From Zymomonas mobilis subsp. pomaceae ATCC 29192 (GTDB lineage: Bacteria > Pseudomonadota > Alphaproteobacteria > Sphingomonadales > Sphingomonadaceae): DNA of 64,000 nt. A program made the translations under genes and the position numbers. The DNA is taken from contig NC_015709.1 in the NCBI RefSeq assembly GCF_000218875.1, positions 124,001 to 188,000 on the forward strand. The letters run 5' to 3'. Shown one piece after another: positions 35,391 through 43,409 of this stretch; the first letter of the stretch is position 1; each line of letters opens with the position of its first letter. Under the pieces are notes generated by a model. It did not search any database. It saw only the letters and a list, made by a program, of their open reading frames with translations, and had not been told where the DNA came from.

Positions 35391-36128
35391 ATGAATAAAG
35401 AGGCAAAGCGCGAAACCGGCGCACAATCTATCCGCTGGCATTTTCCTTCAATCCATCCTGAAGGCCGAAAATTTTTTGTTATTGCCGTGGTTATCTCCGC
35501 TGTAATCGCGGGCGTGACATGGATGTGGATGGCATGGCCCTTAGCCGTCATTTGCTTTTGCGTAGCGGCTTTTTTTCGTGATCCGATACGGACAGTTCCC
35601 GAAGGTGAAGGACTGATTATTGCTCCGGCAGATGGCATGGTATCTTTAATTGCCACGGTTCCTCCCCCCTTAGAACTGGCGGGCGAGGGGGCCTTAGGCG
35701 ATAAACCGATGATACGCGTCTCTATTTTTATGAGCGTTTTTGATGTGCATATCAATCGAGCCCCGGTGCCGGGGCGGATGGCTCGGATTGTCTATGTACC
35801 GGGGGCTTTCCTAAGTGCTGATCTTGATAAGGCGAGTGAAAAAAATGAACGCCAACATTTTATGATCGAGACAAAGGAAGGTTTAAATATCGGTTTCACC
35901 CAAATTGCAGGATTGATTGCAAGGCGGATTGTGCCTTTAACGAAAACAGAAGATTATGTGGAACGAGGGGAACGGGTCGGTCTTATTCGTTTTGGCAGTC
36001 GGGTTGATGTCTATTTACCAGAAGGCACTATGCCTCAAGTAGCCTTAGGACAACGCTGTGTCGCAGGGGAAACTATTTTAGGTCGGATAGGTTCAAAAGC
36101 GGTCCCGCTCTTAGGGAGACGGTTATGA
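35391..36128 (+). CDS. psd: Phosphatidylserine decarboxylase proenzyme
   Basis: The short (245-residue) bacterial/archaeal-type Psd. It has two N-terminal membrane segments ('FFVIAVVISAVIAGVTWMWM'), 'IIAPADGMVSLI', 'MSVFDVHINRAPVPGRM' and the self-cleavage site 'RFGSRVDVYLP', where the serine after glycine becomes the pyruvoyl group. It makes phosphatidylethanolamine from phosphatidylserine. Its stop overlaps the pssA start by four bases, joining the two consecutive pathway steps. Confidence 0.95.
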   Translation: MNKEAKRETGAQSIRWHFPSIHPEGRKFFVIAVVISAVIAGVTWMWMAWPLAVICFCVAAFFRDPIRTVPEGEGLIIAPADGMVSLIATVPPPLELAGEGALGDKPMIRVSIFMSVFDVHINRAPVPGRMARIVYVPGAFLSADLDKASEKNERQHFMIETKEGLNIGFTQIAGLIARRIVPLTKTEDYVERGERVGLIRFGSRVDVYLPEGTMPQVALGQRCVAGETILGRIGSKAVPLLGRRL

Positions 36129-36934
36129 AGACCCGCCAAAATCGACTAAAAGGGCGTTATAATACTGAACGACGTAGTATTCCCTTACGGGCTTTGATGC
36201 CTAATGCCATTACGACACTCGCTTTATGTAGTGGCCTTACGGCGATTCGTTACGCTGTTTCAGGCGAGTGGGAAAATGCGGTTTATGCTATTTTGATTTC
36301 AGCGGTATTAGATACGCTCGATGGCCGAATTGCCCGTCTCTTGAAAGGGGCTACCCGTTTTGGGGCAGAGTTAGATTCTTTATCAGATGTCATCGCTTTT
36401 GGCGTCGCGCCTGCTATTTTACTTTATCTTTGGACTTTACAGAGTTGGCCTCGTTGGGGATGGCTTTTTGCTTTATCTCACGCCGTATGTTGTGCGCTGC
36501 GGTTAGCGCGTTTCAATGTCAATATTGATTATCTTGACCAACCCCACAAATCAGCTGGTTTTTTGACAGGCGTTCCAGCACCTGCGGGTGCAAATCTTTC
36601 CATAATGCCGCTTTACGCATGGTTTTTATCTGGTTTCGATATTTTTCGATCCCCTCTTTTAGTCGGTTTATGGGTAAGCTTTTCTGCTTTTTTAATGATT
36701 GCAGATTTTCCGACTTTTGGTTGGTCAGTCTTAAGGGTTCGTCCAAAATTACGCCTAGGGTTATTGGTAATGGTTGCCATAGGTGCAGGGGCTTTTATCA
36801 GTGCGCCTTGGGCTGTCTTGGCCGCTTTTAGCCTCGCTTATACAGCTTCGTTACCTTTTGGCATTCTGAGTTATAGTAAAGTTAATCAATCACTTTGTAT
36901 GTCAGAGGATTTTGTGCCGCCTGTATTACCCTAA
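36125..36934 (+). CDS. pssA: CDP-diacylglycerol-serine O-phosphatidyltransferase
   Basis: An integral membrane enzyme of 269 residues with the CDP-alcohol phosphatidyltransferase motif D-x2-DG-x2-AR-x8-G-x3-D-x3-D, seen as 'LDTLDGRIARLLKG...FGAELDSLSD' at about 60-85. Several hydrophobic helices follow. It joins CDP-diacylglycerol and serine to make phosphatidylserine, the substrate of Psd encoded just upstream. The CDP-diacylglycerol comes from CdsA, encoded at 41.6 kb. Its last 53 bases overlap the end of the convergent small membrane-protein gene. Confidence 0.95.
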   Translation: MKTRQNRLKGRYNTERRSIPLRALMPNAITTLALCSGLTAIRYAVSGEWENAVYAILISAVLDTLDGRIARLLKGATRFGAELDSLSDVIAFGVAPAILLYLWTLQSWPRWGWLFALSHAVCCALRLARFNVNIDYLDQPHKSAGFLTGVPAPAGANLSIMPLYAWFLSGFDIFRSPLLVGLWVSFSAFLMIADFPTFGWSVLRVRPKLRLGLLVMVAIGAGAFISAPWAVLAAFSLAYTASLPFGILSYSKVNQSLCMSEDFVPPVLP

Positions 36935-37219
36935 AATCAGAGGGTAACTTCTGAGCGAAAATAAAAATATTTTGCTTTTTATAGAAAGACGACAAGCCAG
37001 ATAGCGAAGGTATCTTCGTGATAGAAATGACAGTAATATCAAGGTTTCTTGTTTTTTGGAAATCCGCCTTTTTCTGAAAAATCCTCTGATGATAGCTATC
37101 ACGCCACTGCCACAGAGATTTTATGTCATAGACCACACTTACAAGACTAAAAACTGTGGCAACTATCAATAAAAACCAAAATATATCAATAAAAACCAAA
37201 ATAAAAGCAGGATTATCAT
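36882..37219 (-). pseudogene. Small single-pass membrane protein under a LexA box, frameshifted near its start by a 20-bp duplication
   Basis: I do not recognise the family. An ATG at 37219 with AGGGA nine bases upstream opens a frame (MIILLLFWFLLI) that stops after 17 residues, because a 20-bp segment is present twice in tandem at 37164-37203. With one copy removed the ATG reads through into a 105-residue protein: a hydrophobic helix over the first 20 residues, a positively charged stretch, then about 75 probably cytoplasmic residues ending LTYKVID. As it stands, the only route into the body is a TTG at 37199 without a ribosome binding site. A perfect LexA box lies 67-81 bases before the ATG. 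A single-pass SOS-induced protein recalls division inhibitors such as SidA or YneA, but no homology is claimed. Confidence 0.55.
37164..37203. repeat. Perfect 20-bp tandem duplication
   Basis: The segments 37164-37183 and 37184-37203 are identical (unit begins TATCAATAAAAACC). Twenty is not a multiple of three, so the duplication shifts the frame of the leftward membrane-protein gene within its N-terminal helix. Exact adjacency suggests a recent slippage event, which could be reversible. Confidence 0.9.
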
Positions 37220-37285
37220 CTTTTTCTTTCCCTAATCGGTACTGTAAAAAATTTTAGGGCCATAATTTAATATATTCCCAATTTC

Positions 37286-37300
37286 GTTCTTTTTTTGTTC
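37286..37300 (-). promoter_or_regulatory. LexA (SOS) box upstream of the small membrane-protein gene
   Basis: GTTC, seven T, GTTC on the plus strand is an exact GTTC-N7-GTTC operator. The nearest leftward gene starts 67 bases away at 37219. A TATATT-like -10 element lies between them on the minus strand. Confidence 0.7.
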
Positions 37301-37441
37301 TAAACACACAAATCCCTGAACAAAACCATTAAATTTTACTTTTAAAGAGCCTGTTTACGGTGTTTTTGCTATATTATGCCTTCAGTAGAGTTCAATATTG
37401 GCCAAATTTTATAGCATATTTATTCTGAATTTCTCTTGCTT

Positions 37442-37456
37442 GTTCTCATTATGTTC
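37442..37456 (+). promoter_or_regulatory. Second LexA (SOS) box in a recA-like promoter, pointing to rpsB
   Basis: GTTC-TCATTAT-GTTC is a second exact LexA operator. It is preceded by TTGCTT (37436-37441) and followed by TATGTC, and the block from TTGCTT to the second GTTC nearly duplicates the recA promoter (GTTCTCgTTATGTTCT there, GTTCTCaTTATGTTCT here). So this is likely a rightward promoter repressed by LexA. It lies 204 bases before the rpsB ATG, with a 25-codon frame between. Confidence 0.7.
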
Positions 37457-37511
37457 TTATGTCAAGCATGGAACAAAAAAAGCTTTAAAGCTTTGATTCA
37501 AAGTCAAGAGA

Positions 37512-37589
37512 ATGCCTGTTTTAATCTCTCTCTTGATTTTTGGGTGTATTCTCTCTACTGCGCCCTTATCTCACACCCGGGAATTATGA
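37512..37589 (+). CDS. Candidate 25-residue hydrophobic peptide behind the SOS promoter
   Basis: ATG at 37512 opens a frame ending TGA at 37589 that encodes [20 protein letters not shown] followed by HTREL. It is a single hydrophobic helix with a short charged tail. It is the first ATG frame of this kind after the LexA box at 37442. The ribosome binding site is weak (AAGAGA directly before ATG), and nothing similar is known to me, so it may be chance. The Caulobacter SOS peptide SidA is of similar size and also a membrane helix, which makes it worth noting. Confidence 0.25.
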   Translation: MPVLISLLIFGCILSTAPLSHTREL

Positions 37590-37596
37590 ACGACCG

Positions 37597-37652
37597 GTGC
37601 CTTTCGTCGATCCGGAAGGTCACTTTCCTGGCGAGGTTTTAACCGGAAGGAG
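37597..37652 (+). promoter_or_regulatory. Structured rpsB leader that can sequester the ribosome binding site
   Basis: Two adjoining hairpins: GTGCCTT (37597-37603) with AAGGTCAC (37616-37623, one bulge), and CTTTCCTGG (37623-37631) with CCGGAAGG (37643-37650, one bulge). The second buries most of the ribosome binding site GGAAGGAG (37645-37652). This arrangement suits feedback control by ribosomal protein S2, known for rpsB leaders in other proteobacteria; here it is inference from base pairing. Confidence 0.5.
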
Positions 37653-37659
37653 TATATTT

Positions 37660-38412
37660 ATGGCGGTACCTACCGTTACTATGCAGTCACTGTTGGACGT
37701 TGGCGCTCATTTTGGCCATCAGACCCATCGTTGGAATCCAAAGATGAAGCCGTATATTTTCGGCGATCGCAATGGCATCCATATTATGGATCTTTCCCAG
37801 ACTGTTCCTTTATTTACCCGTGCTCTCGATTTTATCGGGCAGACGGTTGCTCATGGTGGTAAGGTTCTGTTTGTCGGTACCAAGCGTCAGGCACAAGAAC
37901 CTATTGCTGATGCAGCCCGTCGTTCAGGCCAGTTTTTCGTTAATCATCGTTGGTTGGGAGGTATGTTGACCAACTGGCGTACGATTTCTGGTTCTATCAA
38001 GCGTTTAAAAACGTTGGAAGAAAAGCTTTCTGGTGATGCGGCTGGTTTCACCAAGAAGGAAATTCTTCAGTTAACCCGCGAACGTGACAAGCTGGAATTA
38101 TCCTTAGGTGGTATCCGCGATATGGGCACCATTCCAGACATCATGTTTGTTGTCGATGCCAACAAAGAAGAGTTAGCAATTAAAGAAGCTAACACGCTTG
38201 GTATTCCAGTCGTTGCTATCCTTGATTCCAATGTCAGCCCGGATGGTATTGCGTTCCCAATTCCTGCTAATGATGATGCAGCTCGCGCTGTTCGTTATTA
38301 CTGCGATGCGATTGCCGATGCCGCTACGCGTGGTGATCAGCAGAATCGTCAGGATCTGGGCGAAGATCTCGGCGCGGCTATTGAGCCCGCAGCTGAAGAA
38401 GCTTTAGCCTAA
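37660..38412 (+). CDS. rpsB: 30S ribosomal protein S2
   Basis: The protein starts [20 protein letters not shown], then [20 protein letters not shown], with '[20 protein letters not shown]', '[14 protein letters not shown]' and '[15 protein letters not shown]'. All are S2 hallmarks. At 250 residues the length is typical. The frame is open upstream to 37540, but the conserved N-terminus and the ribosome binding site GGAAGGAG fix the ATG at 37660. tsf follows, as in most bacteria. Confidence 0.97.
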   Translation: MAVPTVTMQSLLDVGAHFGHQTHRWNPKMKPYIFGDRNGIHIMDLSQTVPLFTRALDFIGQTVAHGGKVLFVGTKRQAQEPIADAARRSGQFFVNHRWLGGMLTNWRTISGSIKRLKTLEEKLSGDAAGFTKKEILQLTRERDKLELSLGGIRDMGTIPDIMFVVDANKEELAIKEANTLGIPVVAILDSNVSPDGIAFPIPANDDAARAVRYYCDAIADAATRGDQQNRQDLGEDLGAAIEPAAEEALA

Positions 38413-38471
38413 TATTCAGTTTCATATCCTTGTGCATTATTAATGTACAAGAGAGTGAACGCATAAAATTG

Positions 38472-38501
38472 GAGGCAGGGAATAACTACTTTCCCTGCCT
38501 C
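38472..38501 (+). other. Perfect hairpin between rpsB and tsf
   Basis: GAGGCAGGGAA (38472-38482) and TTCCCTGCCTC (38491-38501) form an 11-bp perfect stem with an 8-base loop and no T-run after it. A weaker hairpin (CTTGTGCAT/ATGTACAAG) lies about 20 bases before it. Likely an attenuator or RNA-processing site that sets the S2 to EF-Ts ratio. Confidence 0.55.
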
Positions 38502-38525
38502 ATCCGTAACATAAAGAGGTAAAAC

Positions 38526-39449
38526 ATGGCGGAAATTACCGCTGCTGCCGTGAAGGCGCTTCGTGAGCGCACCGGCGCTGGCATGATGGATTGCAAAAAG
38601 GCTTTATCCGAAGCCAATGGTGAAATGGAAGCAGCCGTTGATTGGCTGCGCGCTAAAGGTTTAGCGGCGGCGGCTAAAAAGGCGGGCCGTCAGGCTGCTG
38701 AAGGTTTGGTCGGTGTTGCTATTGAAGGCACGAAAGGGGCCGTTCTTGAAGTAAACAGCGAAACCGATTTCGTTGCCAAAAATGAAAAATTCCAAGATTT
38801 TGTAAAAACCGTGACAGGTTTAGTTCTTAATCATGGTGGCGATATAGACGTTATTGCTAATGCACCCCATCCCGAGGGTGGAACCGTCAATGACGTATTA
38901 ACGGCTAATATTGCGACTATCGGTGAAAATCAGGCGCTTCGTCGTGCAGCGGTTGCTGAAGTCGAAAAGGGTGTGATTGTTTCCTATATCCATAATCAGG
39001 TTGCACCAGGTGTTGGTAAAATTGGTGTTCTGGTTGCTTTGGAAAGTGAAGCACCGGCTGAAACTTTGGAAGCGCTTGGAAAGCAGATTGCTATGCATGT
39101 AGCGGCTGCCAATCCACTGGCGCTTGATGAAGATTCTTTGAATGCGGAAGCTATTGAGCGTGAACGCGCCATTGCTCAGGAAAAAGCCGCTGAATCTGGT
39201 AAACCGGCTGAAATCATCACGCGTATGGTTGAAGGTGCCGTTGCAAAATACCGCAAGGAAAATGCGCTTCTTAGCCAGATTTTTGTGGTGGACGGTAAAA
39301 CCCGTGTTTCTGATGTCGTCAAGAAAACGGCGAAAGAAGCAGGTGCTCCTATTGTCTTGAAACAATTTGTTCGCTTCCAGTTGGGTGAAGGTATTGAAAA
39401 GCAGGAAAGCGATTTTGCTGCTGAAGTAGCGGCTGCCGCTGGCGCTTAA
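38526..39449 (+). CDS. tsf: Elongation factor Ts
   Basis: The N-terminal UBA-like domain and the signature '[20 protein letters not shown]' (about 12-31) are followed by the core with '[19 protein letters not shown]' and '[14 protein letters not shown]'. EF-Ts exchanges GDP for GTP on EF-Tu. The 307 residues are normal. A ribosome binding site (AGAGGT) precedes the ATG. A strong intrinsic terminator follows the gene. Confidence 0.97.
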   Translation: MAEITAAAVKALRERTGAGMMDCKKALSEANGEMEAAVDWLRAKGLAAAAKKAGRQAAEGLVGVAIEGTKGAVLEVNSETDFVAKNEKFQDFVKTVTGLVLNHGGDIDVIANAPHPEGGTVNDVLTANIATIGENQALRRAAVAEVEKGVIVSYIHNQVAPGVGKIGVLVALESEAPAETLEALGKQIAMHVAAANPLALDEDSLNAEAIERERAIAQEKAAESGKPAEIITRMVEGAVAKYRKENALLSQIFVVDGKTRVSDVVKKTAKEAGAPIVLKQFVRFQLGEGIEKQESDFAAEVAAAAGA

Positions 39450-39468
39450 TTTTTAAGCTACAGTCAAG

Positions 39469-39505
39469 GTCAACGCCTCGAAAATAAGAGGCGTTGACTT
39501 TTTTT
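39469..39505 (+). terminator. Intrinsic terminator of rpsB-tsf
   Basis: GTCAACGCCTC (39469-39479) pairs perfectly with GAGGCGTTGAC (39488-39498) around an 8-base loop and is followed by seven T (39499-39505). It separates rpsB-tsf from the pyrH-led operon. Confidence 0.92.
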
Positions 39506-39588
39506 ATAATCCTTTACTTGGCATAGCGATATTTGCTGATAGAAGTAGAGCTTACCTTGTTTCGATAGTCCTTCGAGAGGTTTTGACG

Positions 39589-40317
39589 GTGTATAAACGT
39601 CCGCGCTTTAACCGTATCCTGCTAAAACTGTCGGGGGAAGTGCTGATGGGTCCCAGTCAGTTTGGCATTGACCCTGCGACTGTTGCCCGTGTCGCCGATG
39701 AAATTCGGGATGCCCGTGAGGCAGGTTATCAACTCTGCATTGTCGTTGGTGGGGGTAATATTTTCCGTGGCTTAGCGGCTACCGCTCGTGGTTTTGAACG
39801 AAGTAGCGCTGATTATATGGGAATGCTTGCAACCGTCATGAATGCACTTGCTGTGCAAAATGCCCTAGAACGTATCGGTGTTGATACGCGCGTACAATCG
39901 GCTATTCCCATGCCCACTGTTTGTGAGCCTTTTATCCGGAGACGGGCTGAACGGCATATGGAAAAAGGACGGATTGTCATTTTTGCTGCCGGTACCGGTA
40001 ACCCATTCTTTACGACGGATAGTGGCGCGGCTTTACGGGCCGCTGAAATGAAATGTGATGCCTTGTTTAAAGGTACATCTGTGGATGGTGTTTATGATGC
40101 CGATCCCAAAAAGGTTAAAGCAGCAAAACGCTATGATAGCGTTTCCTTTAATCGTGTTTTAGCCGATGATTTAAAAGTAATGGATGCAAGTGCGACAGCT
40201 TTGTGTCGTGACAATAATATTCCGATCGTTGTCTTCAATATTCGAGAACAGGGAAATCTAATCCGTGTTCTAGAAGGTGAAGGTATAGCGACTATAGTAT
40301 GTAATGAGGAGGAATAA
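39589..40317 (+). CDS. pyrH: Uridylate kinase
   Basis: Amino-acid-kinase fold with '[13 protein letters not shown]' at the start, '[11 protein letters not shown]', '[17 protein letters not shown]', '[20 protein letters not shown]' and '[16 protein letters not shown]'. It phosphorylates UMP to UDP. I chose the GTG at 39589, eight bases after GAGAGG; the TTG two codons upstream is too close to that site. It begins a run of overlapping genes through rseP; its stop and the frr start share one base. Confidence 0.95.
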   Translation: MYKRPRFNRILLKLSGEVLMGPSQFGIDPATVARVADEIRDAREAGYQLCIVVGGGNIFRGLAATARGFERSSADYMGMLATVMNALAVQNALERIGVDTRVQSAIPMPTVCEPFIRRRAERHMEKGRIVIFAAGTGNPFFTTDSGAALRAAEMKCDALFKGTSVDGVYDADPKKVKAAKRYDSVSFNRVLADDLKVMDASATALCRDNNIPIVVFNIREQGNLIRVLEGEGIATIVCNEEE

Positions 40318-40874
40318 TGGCAGCCTATAACAAAGCCGATCTTGAGCGGCGCATGAAAGGCGCACTTGAATCATTAAGAAGTGATTTTGGTGGTCTTAGA
40401 ACAGGCCGGGCTTCTACATCTTTATTGGATCCTGTCACGGTTGATGTTTATGGGGCTAATATGCCTCTTAATCAGGTAGCCACTGTTTCTGTCCCCGAGC
40501 CTCGCATGATTACGGTTCAGGTCTGGGATAAAAGCAATGTAACGCCGGTTGATAAAGCGATTCGTTCTGCAGGATTGGGGCTCAATCCTATTGTCGATGG
40601 TCAAATGCTCCGTCTGCCTATTCCTGATCTGACAGAAGAACGTCGTAAGGAATTGGCAAAACTGGTTGGACAATATTCTGAAAAAGCGCGTATAGCTGTT
40701 CGTAACGTTCGTCGTGATGGTAATGATCACCTGAAACAAGATGAAAAAAAGAACGAAATTAGCGAAGACGAAAAAAAGCGCTTTGAGAATGAAATCCAAA
40801 AAATGACAGATAAAACAATCGCGGATATTGATGCGTTGGCAGCGCATAAAGAAAAGGAAATTCTTGGTAAGTGA
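40317..40874 (+). CDS. frr: Ribosome recycling factor
   Basis: A 185-residue RRF with the family pattern '[20 protein letters not shown]', '[20 protein letters not shown]', '[14 protein letters not shown]' and '[15 protein letters not shown]'. It dissociates ribosomes after termination, together with EF-G. It starts with ATG directly after GAGGAG in the end of pyrH. The stop overlaps the GTG start of uppS by two bases (GTGA). Confidence 0.97.
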   Translation: MAAYNKADLERRMKGALESLRSDFGGLRTGRASTSLLDPVTVDVYGANMPLNQVATVSVPEPRMITVQVWDKSNVTPVDKAIRSAGLGLNPIVDGQMLRLPIPDLTEERRKELAKLVGQYSEKARIAVRNVRRDGNDHLKQDEKKNEISEDEKKRFENEIQKMTDKTIADIDALAAHKEKEILGK

Positions 40875-41617
40875 TAGCCCCGCTGGCCAGTTCTGCGGCG
40901 AAATCCAGTAAATCCGGCTTCTTCGTCCCTCGTCATGTTGCTATCATCATGGATGGCAATGGACGTTGGGCTTCGGCACGCCATCTTCCGCGTCTGGCTG
41001 GCCATAAAAAGGGGGCGGACGCCGTAAAAAAAACGGTTCGAGCCGCTGCTGAAATGGGCATAGAGGTTTTAACCTTGTATGCTTTTTCTTCTGAAAATTG
41101 GCGCCGGCCTGCTAGTGAAGTCGCCGATTTAATGGGCTTGTTGCGGCTTTGTCTGCAACAGGAAATGCAGAATTTAAAAGAAAAAGGGATCTGTTTAAAG
41201 GTAATCGGAGATTATACGCGCCTTGATCAGGATTTAGTGTCCTTATTGAATAAGGCGATAGAAATAACCGCCGATAATACGCGCCTTACACTGGTCTTTG
41301 CTCTAAATTATGGGGCACAGGATGAATTAGTCCATGTTACCAGACTAATTGCCAAGCAAGCCTGTAAAGGTTTACTTGATCCTGACAATATTGATGTCAG
41401 CACCATTGAATCTTTTCTCTATACCCGTGATTTACCGCCCTTAGATCTGGTTATACGAACATCAGGAGAAAAGCGTCTGTCAAATTTTTTGTTATGGCAG
41501 GCGGCTTATGCCGAGTTATTATTTATCGATACTCTGTGGCCGGATTTTGATAGTGAAACTTTAAAGACGGCAGTCGAAGAGTATGCGCGTCGAGAGAGAC
41601 GTTATGGTGGCTTGTGA
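40871..41617 (+). CDS. uppS: Undecaprenyl diphosphate synthase
   Basis: A cis-prenyltransferase with '[20 protein letters not shown]' (catalytic Asp, diphosphate-binding), '[18 protein letters not shown]' and '[20 protein letters not shown]'. The last normally reads RTGGE; Ser replaces Gly here. It makes the C55 lipid carrier used for peptidoglycan and other surface polymers from isoprenoid units of the dxr/ispE pathway. GTG start overlapping frr; its stop overlaps the cdsA start. Confidence 0.95.
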   Translation: MIAPLASSAAKSSKSGFFVPRHVAIIMDGNGRWASARHLPRLAGHKKGADAVKKTVRAAAEMGIEVLTLYAFSSENWRRPASEVADLMGLLRLCLQQEMQNLKEKGICLKVIGDYTRLDQDLVSLLNKAIEITADNTRLTLVFALNYGAQDELVHVTRLIAKQACKGLLDPDNIDVSTIESFLYTRDLPPLDLVIRTSGEKRLSNFLLWQAAYAELLFIDTLWPDFDSETLKTAVEEYARRERRYGGL

Positions 41618-42246
41618 GTGAGCTAAAACTTCGTATTATTGTTGGCGTCCTCTTAGCGATTTTGGCAGTCTGCCTTATCGGAATAGGGGGATATGTTTTT
41701 GCTTTATCGGCGGCTTTGATAGCGGGTTTAGTCTTTCGGGAATGGCGTGGTCTGACAGGATCTTCCTTTTTGTGGCAGCTTGCTGGTTTTTTTTACGCTT
41801 TGTTACCCGCTTTAGCCTTAACCCTGTTACGCCTTAGCCCCAATGGCATTTGGTTGGTCACTTGGATTGTTGCGGTTACCGCAGCGACAGATATAGGCGC
41901 TTTTTTTGCAGGACGCCTGATCGGTGGCCCCAAATTATGGCCGATCCTAAGCCCTAAAAAGACATGGAGTGGTTTGCTTGGTGGTATGATTTCAGCCGCC
42001 ATTTTTGCTTATCTGATTGCAGATTTTGCTCATTTGCCTTTTTTTATGAAAGTAATCGGTGCACCGATGGCGATCATTGCGCAGGCAGGTGATTTTTTTG
42101 AAAGCTGGTTAAAACGACGCGCTCATGTCAAAGATTCGGGACATTTATTGCCCGGACATGGAGGTATTATGGATCGCGTCGATGGATTATCGCCGGTAGC
42201 TTTGCTGACGGCTATCTTAATTAAAATTGGAGCCTTTGCGTCATGA
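41614..42246 (+). CDS. cdsA: Phosphatidate cytidylyltransferase (short form)
   Basis: The C-terminal CDS signature is intact: 'WLKRRAHVKDSGHLLPGHGG' followed by IMDRVD at about 168-195, and 'LSPKKTWSGLLGG' upstream of it. At 210 residues it is shorter than the usual 260-290, with fewer N-terminal membrane helices. It makes CDP-diacylglycerol from phosphatidate and CTP and feeds PssA at 36 kb. It starts with GTG and overlaps both neighbours by four bases. Confidence 0.93.
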   Translation: MSELKLRIIVGVLLAILAVCLIGIGGYVFALSAALIAGLVFREWRGLTGSSFLWQLAGFFYALLPALALTLLRLSPNGIWLVTWIVAVTAATDIGAFFAGRLIGGPKLWPILSPKKTWSGLLGGMISAAIFAYLIADFAHLPFFMKVIGAPMAIIAQAGDFFESWLKRRAHVKDSGHLLPGHGGIMDRVDGLSPVALLTAILIKIGAFAS

Positions 42247-43409
42247 ATCAGCCCAGAACGGTAACCGTGTTAGGTGCGACCGGTTCAATCGGCCATTCAA
42301 CTTTGGATTTGATTGAACGGAATCCTGACCGTTATCAGGTGATGGCCTTGACTGCTCACCGTAATGTAAAAGAACTAGCCGCAGCCGCTAAGCGGACGAA
42401 AGCAAAACGAGCCGTTATTGCGGATGAAAGCTTATATTCTGCTTTAAAAGAAGCCTTGGCGGGCACTGATGTCGAAGCTGCTGCTGGCCCCACGGCCTTA
42501 GTTGAAGCCGCTGCCATGGGGGCAGATTGGACTATGGCGGCTATTATTGGATGTGCGGGCTTAAAACCAACGCTGGCCGCTATTCGTGCGGGTAAAACGG
42601 TTGCACTTGCTAACAAAGAAGCCTTAGTCTCAGCGGGTGCGTTGATGATTGAAGCGGTTAAAAATCATGGCACTATTCTTTTACCTGTAGATTCTGAGCA
42701 TAATGCTATTTTTCAGTGTTTCCCTCATAATAATCCTGAATATGTTCGACGGATTATTATCACGGCAAGCGGAGGTCCTTTCCGTAAAACCCCTTTAGAG
42801 GATATGGCTAAGGTAACACCTGAACAAGCGGTTCGACATCCCAATTGGTCTATGGGTGCTAAAATCTCTGTTGATTCGGCTACGATGATGAATAAAGGAC
42901 TCGAGCTGATCGAAGCCTATCATTTATTTAAGGTCCCCTTAGATACCTTCGAAATTTTAGTTCACCCTCAATCGGTTATTCATTCTATGGTGGAATATCG
43001 GGATGGCTCTATTTTAGCGCAAATCGGTAGTCCAGATATGAGAACGCCTATTGGGCACACCTTAGCTTGGCCCAAACGCATGGAAACCCCTTCCGAATCT
43101 TTGGATTTTGCTAAATTACGGCAAATGGATTTTGAAGCGCCCGACTATCAGCGTTTTCCGGCGCTCTCTTTAGCCGTTCATTCTTTGAAAGCGGGCGGGC
43201 CGCGTCCAGCTGTTATGAATGCAGCTAATGAAATAGCTGTTGCTGCCTTTCTTGAGCGCAAAATCGGCTTTCTTGATATTGCTAAAATTGTTGAAAAAAC
43301 GCTTGAGTATTATACGCCACCGGCACCTTCTTCCTTAGAAGATGTCTTTGCCATTGATAGTGAAGCGCGCTTACAGGCTATGAATTTAATGGAGAGTTTA
43401 CCCGCGTGA
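42243..43409 (+). CDS. dxr: 1-deoxy-D-xylulose 5-phosphate reductoisomerase
   Basis: NADPH-binding 'VLGATGSIGHSTLDLIERN', 'VALANKEALVSAGALM', substrate region 'PVDSEHNAIFQCF', 'ITASGGPFRKTPLEDM', 'HPNWSMGAKISVDSATMMNK' and 'NAANEIAVAAFLE' are all present. Dxr makes methylerythritol phosphate, the entry to the pathway in which IspE (9.8 kb) also acts. The 388 residues are typical. It overlaps cdsA and rseP by four bases each. Confidence 0.97.
   Translation: MNQPRTVTVLGATGSIGHSTLDLIERNPDRYQVMALTAHRNVKELAAAAKRTKAKRAVIADESLYSALKEALAGTDVEAAAGPTALVEAAAMGADWTMAAIIGCAGLKPTLAAIRAGKTVALANKEALVSAGALMIEAVKNHGTILLPVDSEHNAIFQCFPHNNPEYVRRIIITASGGPFRKTPLEDMAKVTPEQAVRHPNWSMGAKISVDSATMMNKGLELIEAYHLFKVPLDTFEILVHPQSVIHSMVEYRDGSILAQIGSPDMRTPIGHTLAWPKRMETPSESLDFAKLRQMDFEAPDYQRFPALSLAVHSLKAGGPRPAVMNAANEIAVAAFLERKIGFLDIAKIVEKTLEYYTPPAPSSLEDVFAIDSEARLQAMNLMESLPA

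Noticed and set aside
37436-37642. A 68-codon plus-strand frame in the rpsB leader
   Set aside because: Its start overlaps the LexA box and -35 region, so it could not be translated from that promoter, and it overlaps the leader hairpins.
37540-37659. A 40-residue N-terminal extension of ribosomal protein S2
   Set aside because: The conserved S2 start [12 protein letters not shown] and the ribosome binding site GGAAGGAG fix the ATG at 37660; the upstream part is the structured leader.
38898-39365. A 155-codon minus-strand frame inside tsf
   Set aside because: It is antisense to a conserved gene and its composition follows from tsf codon usage.
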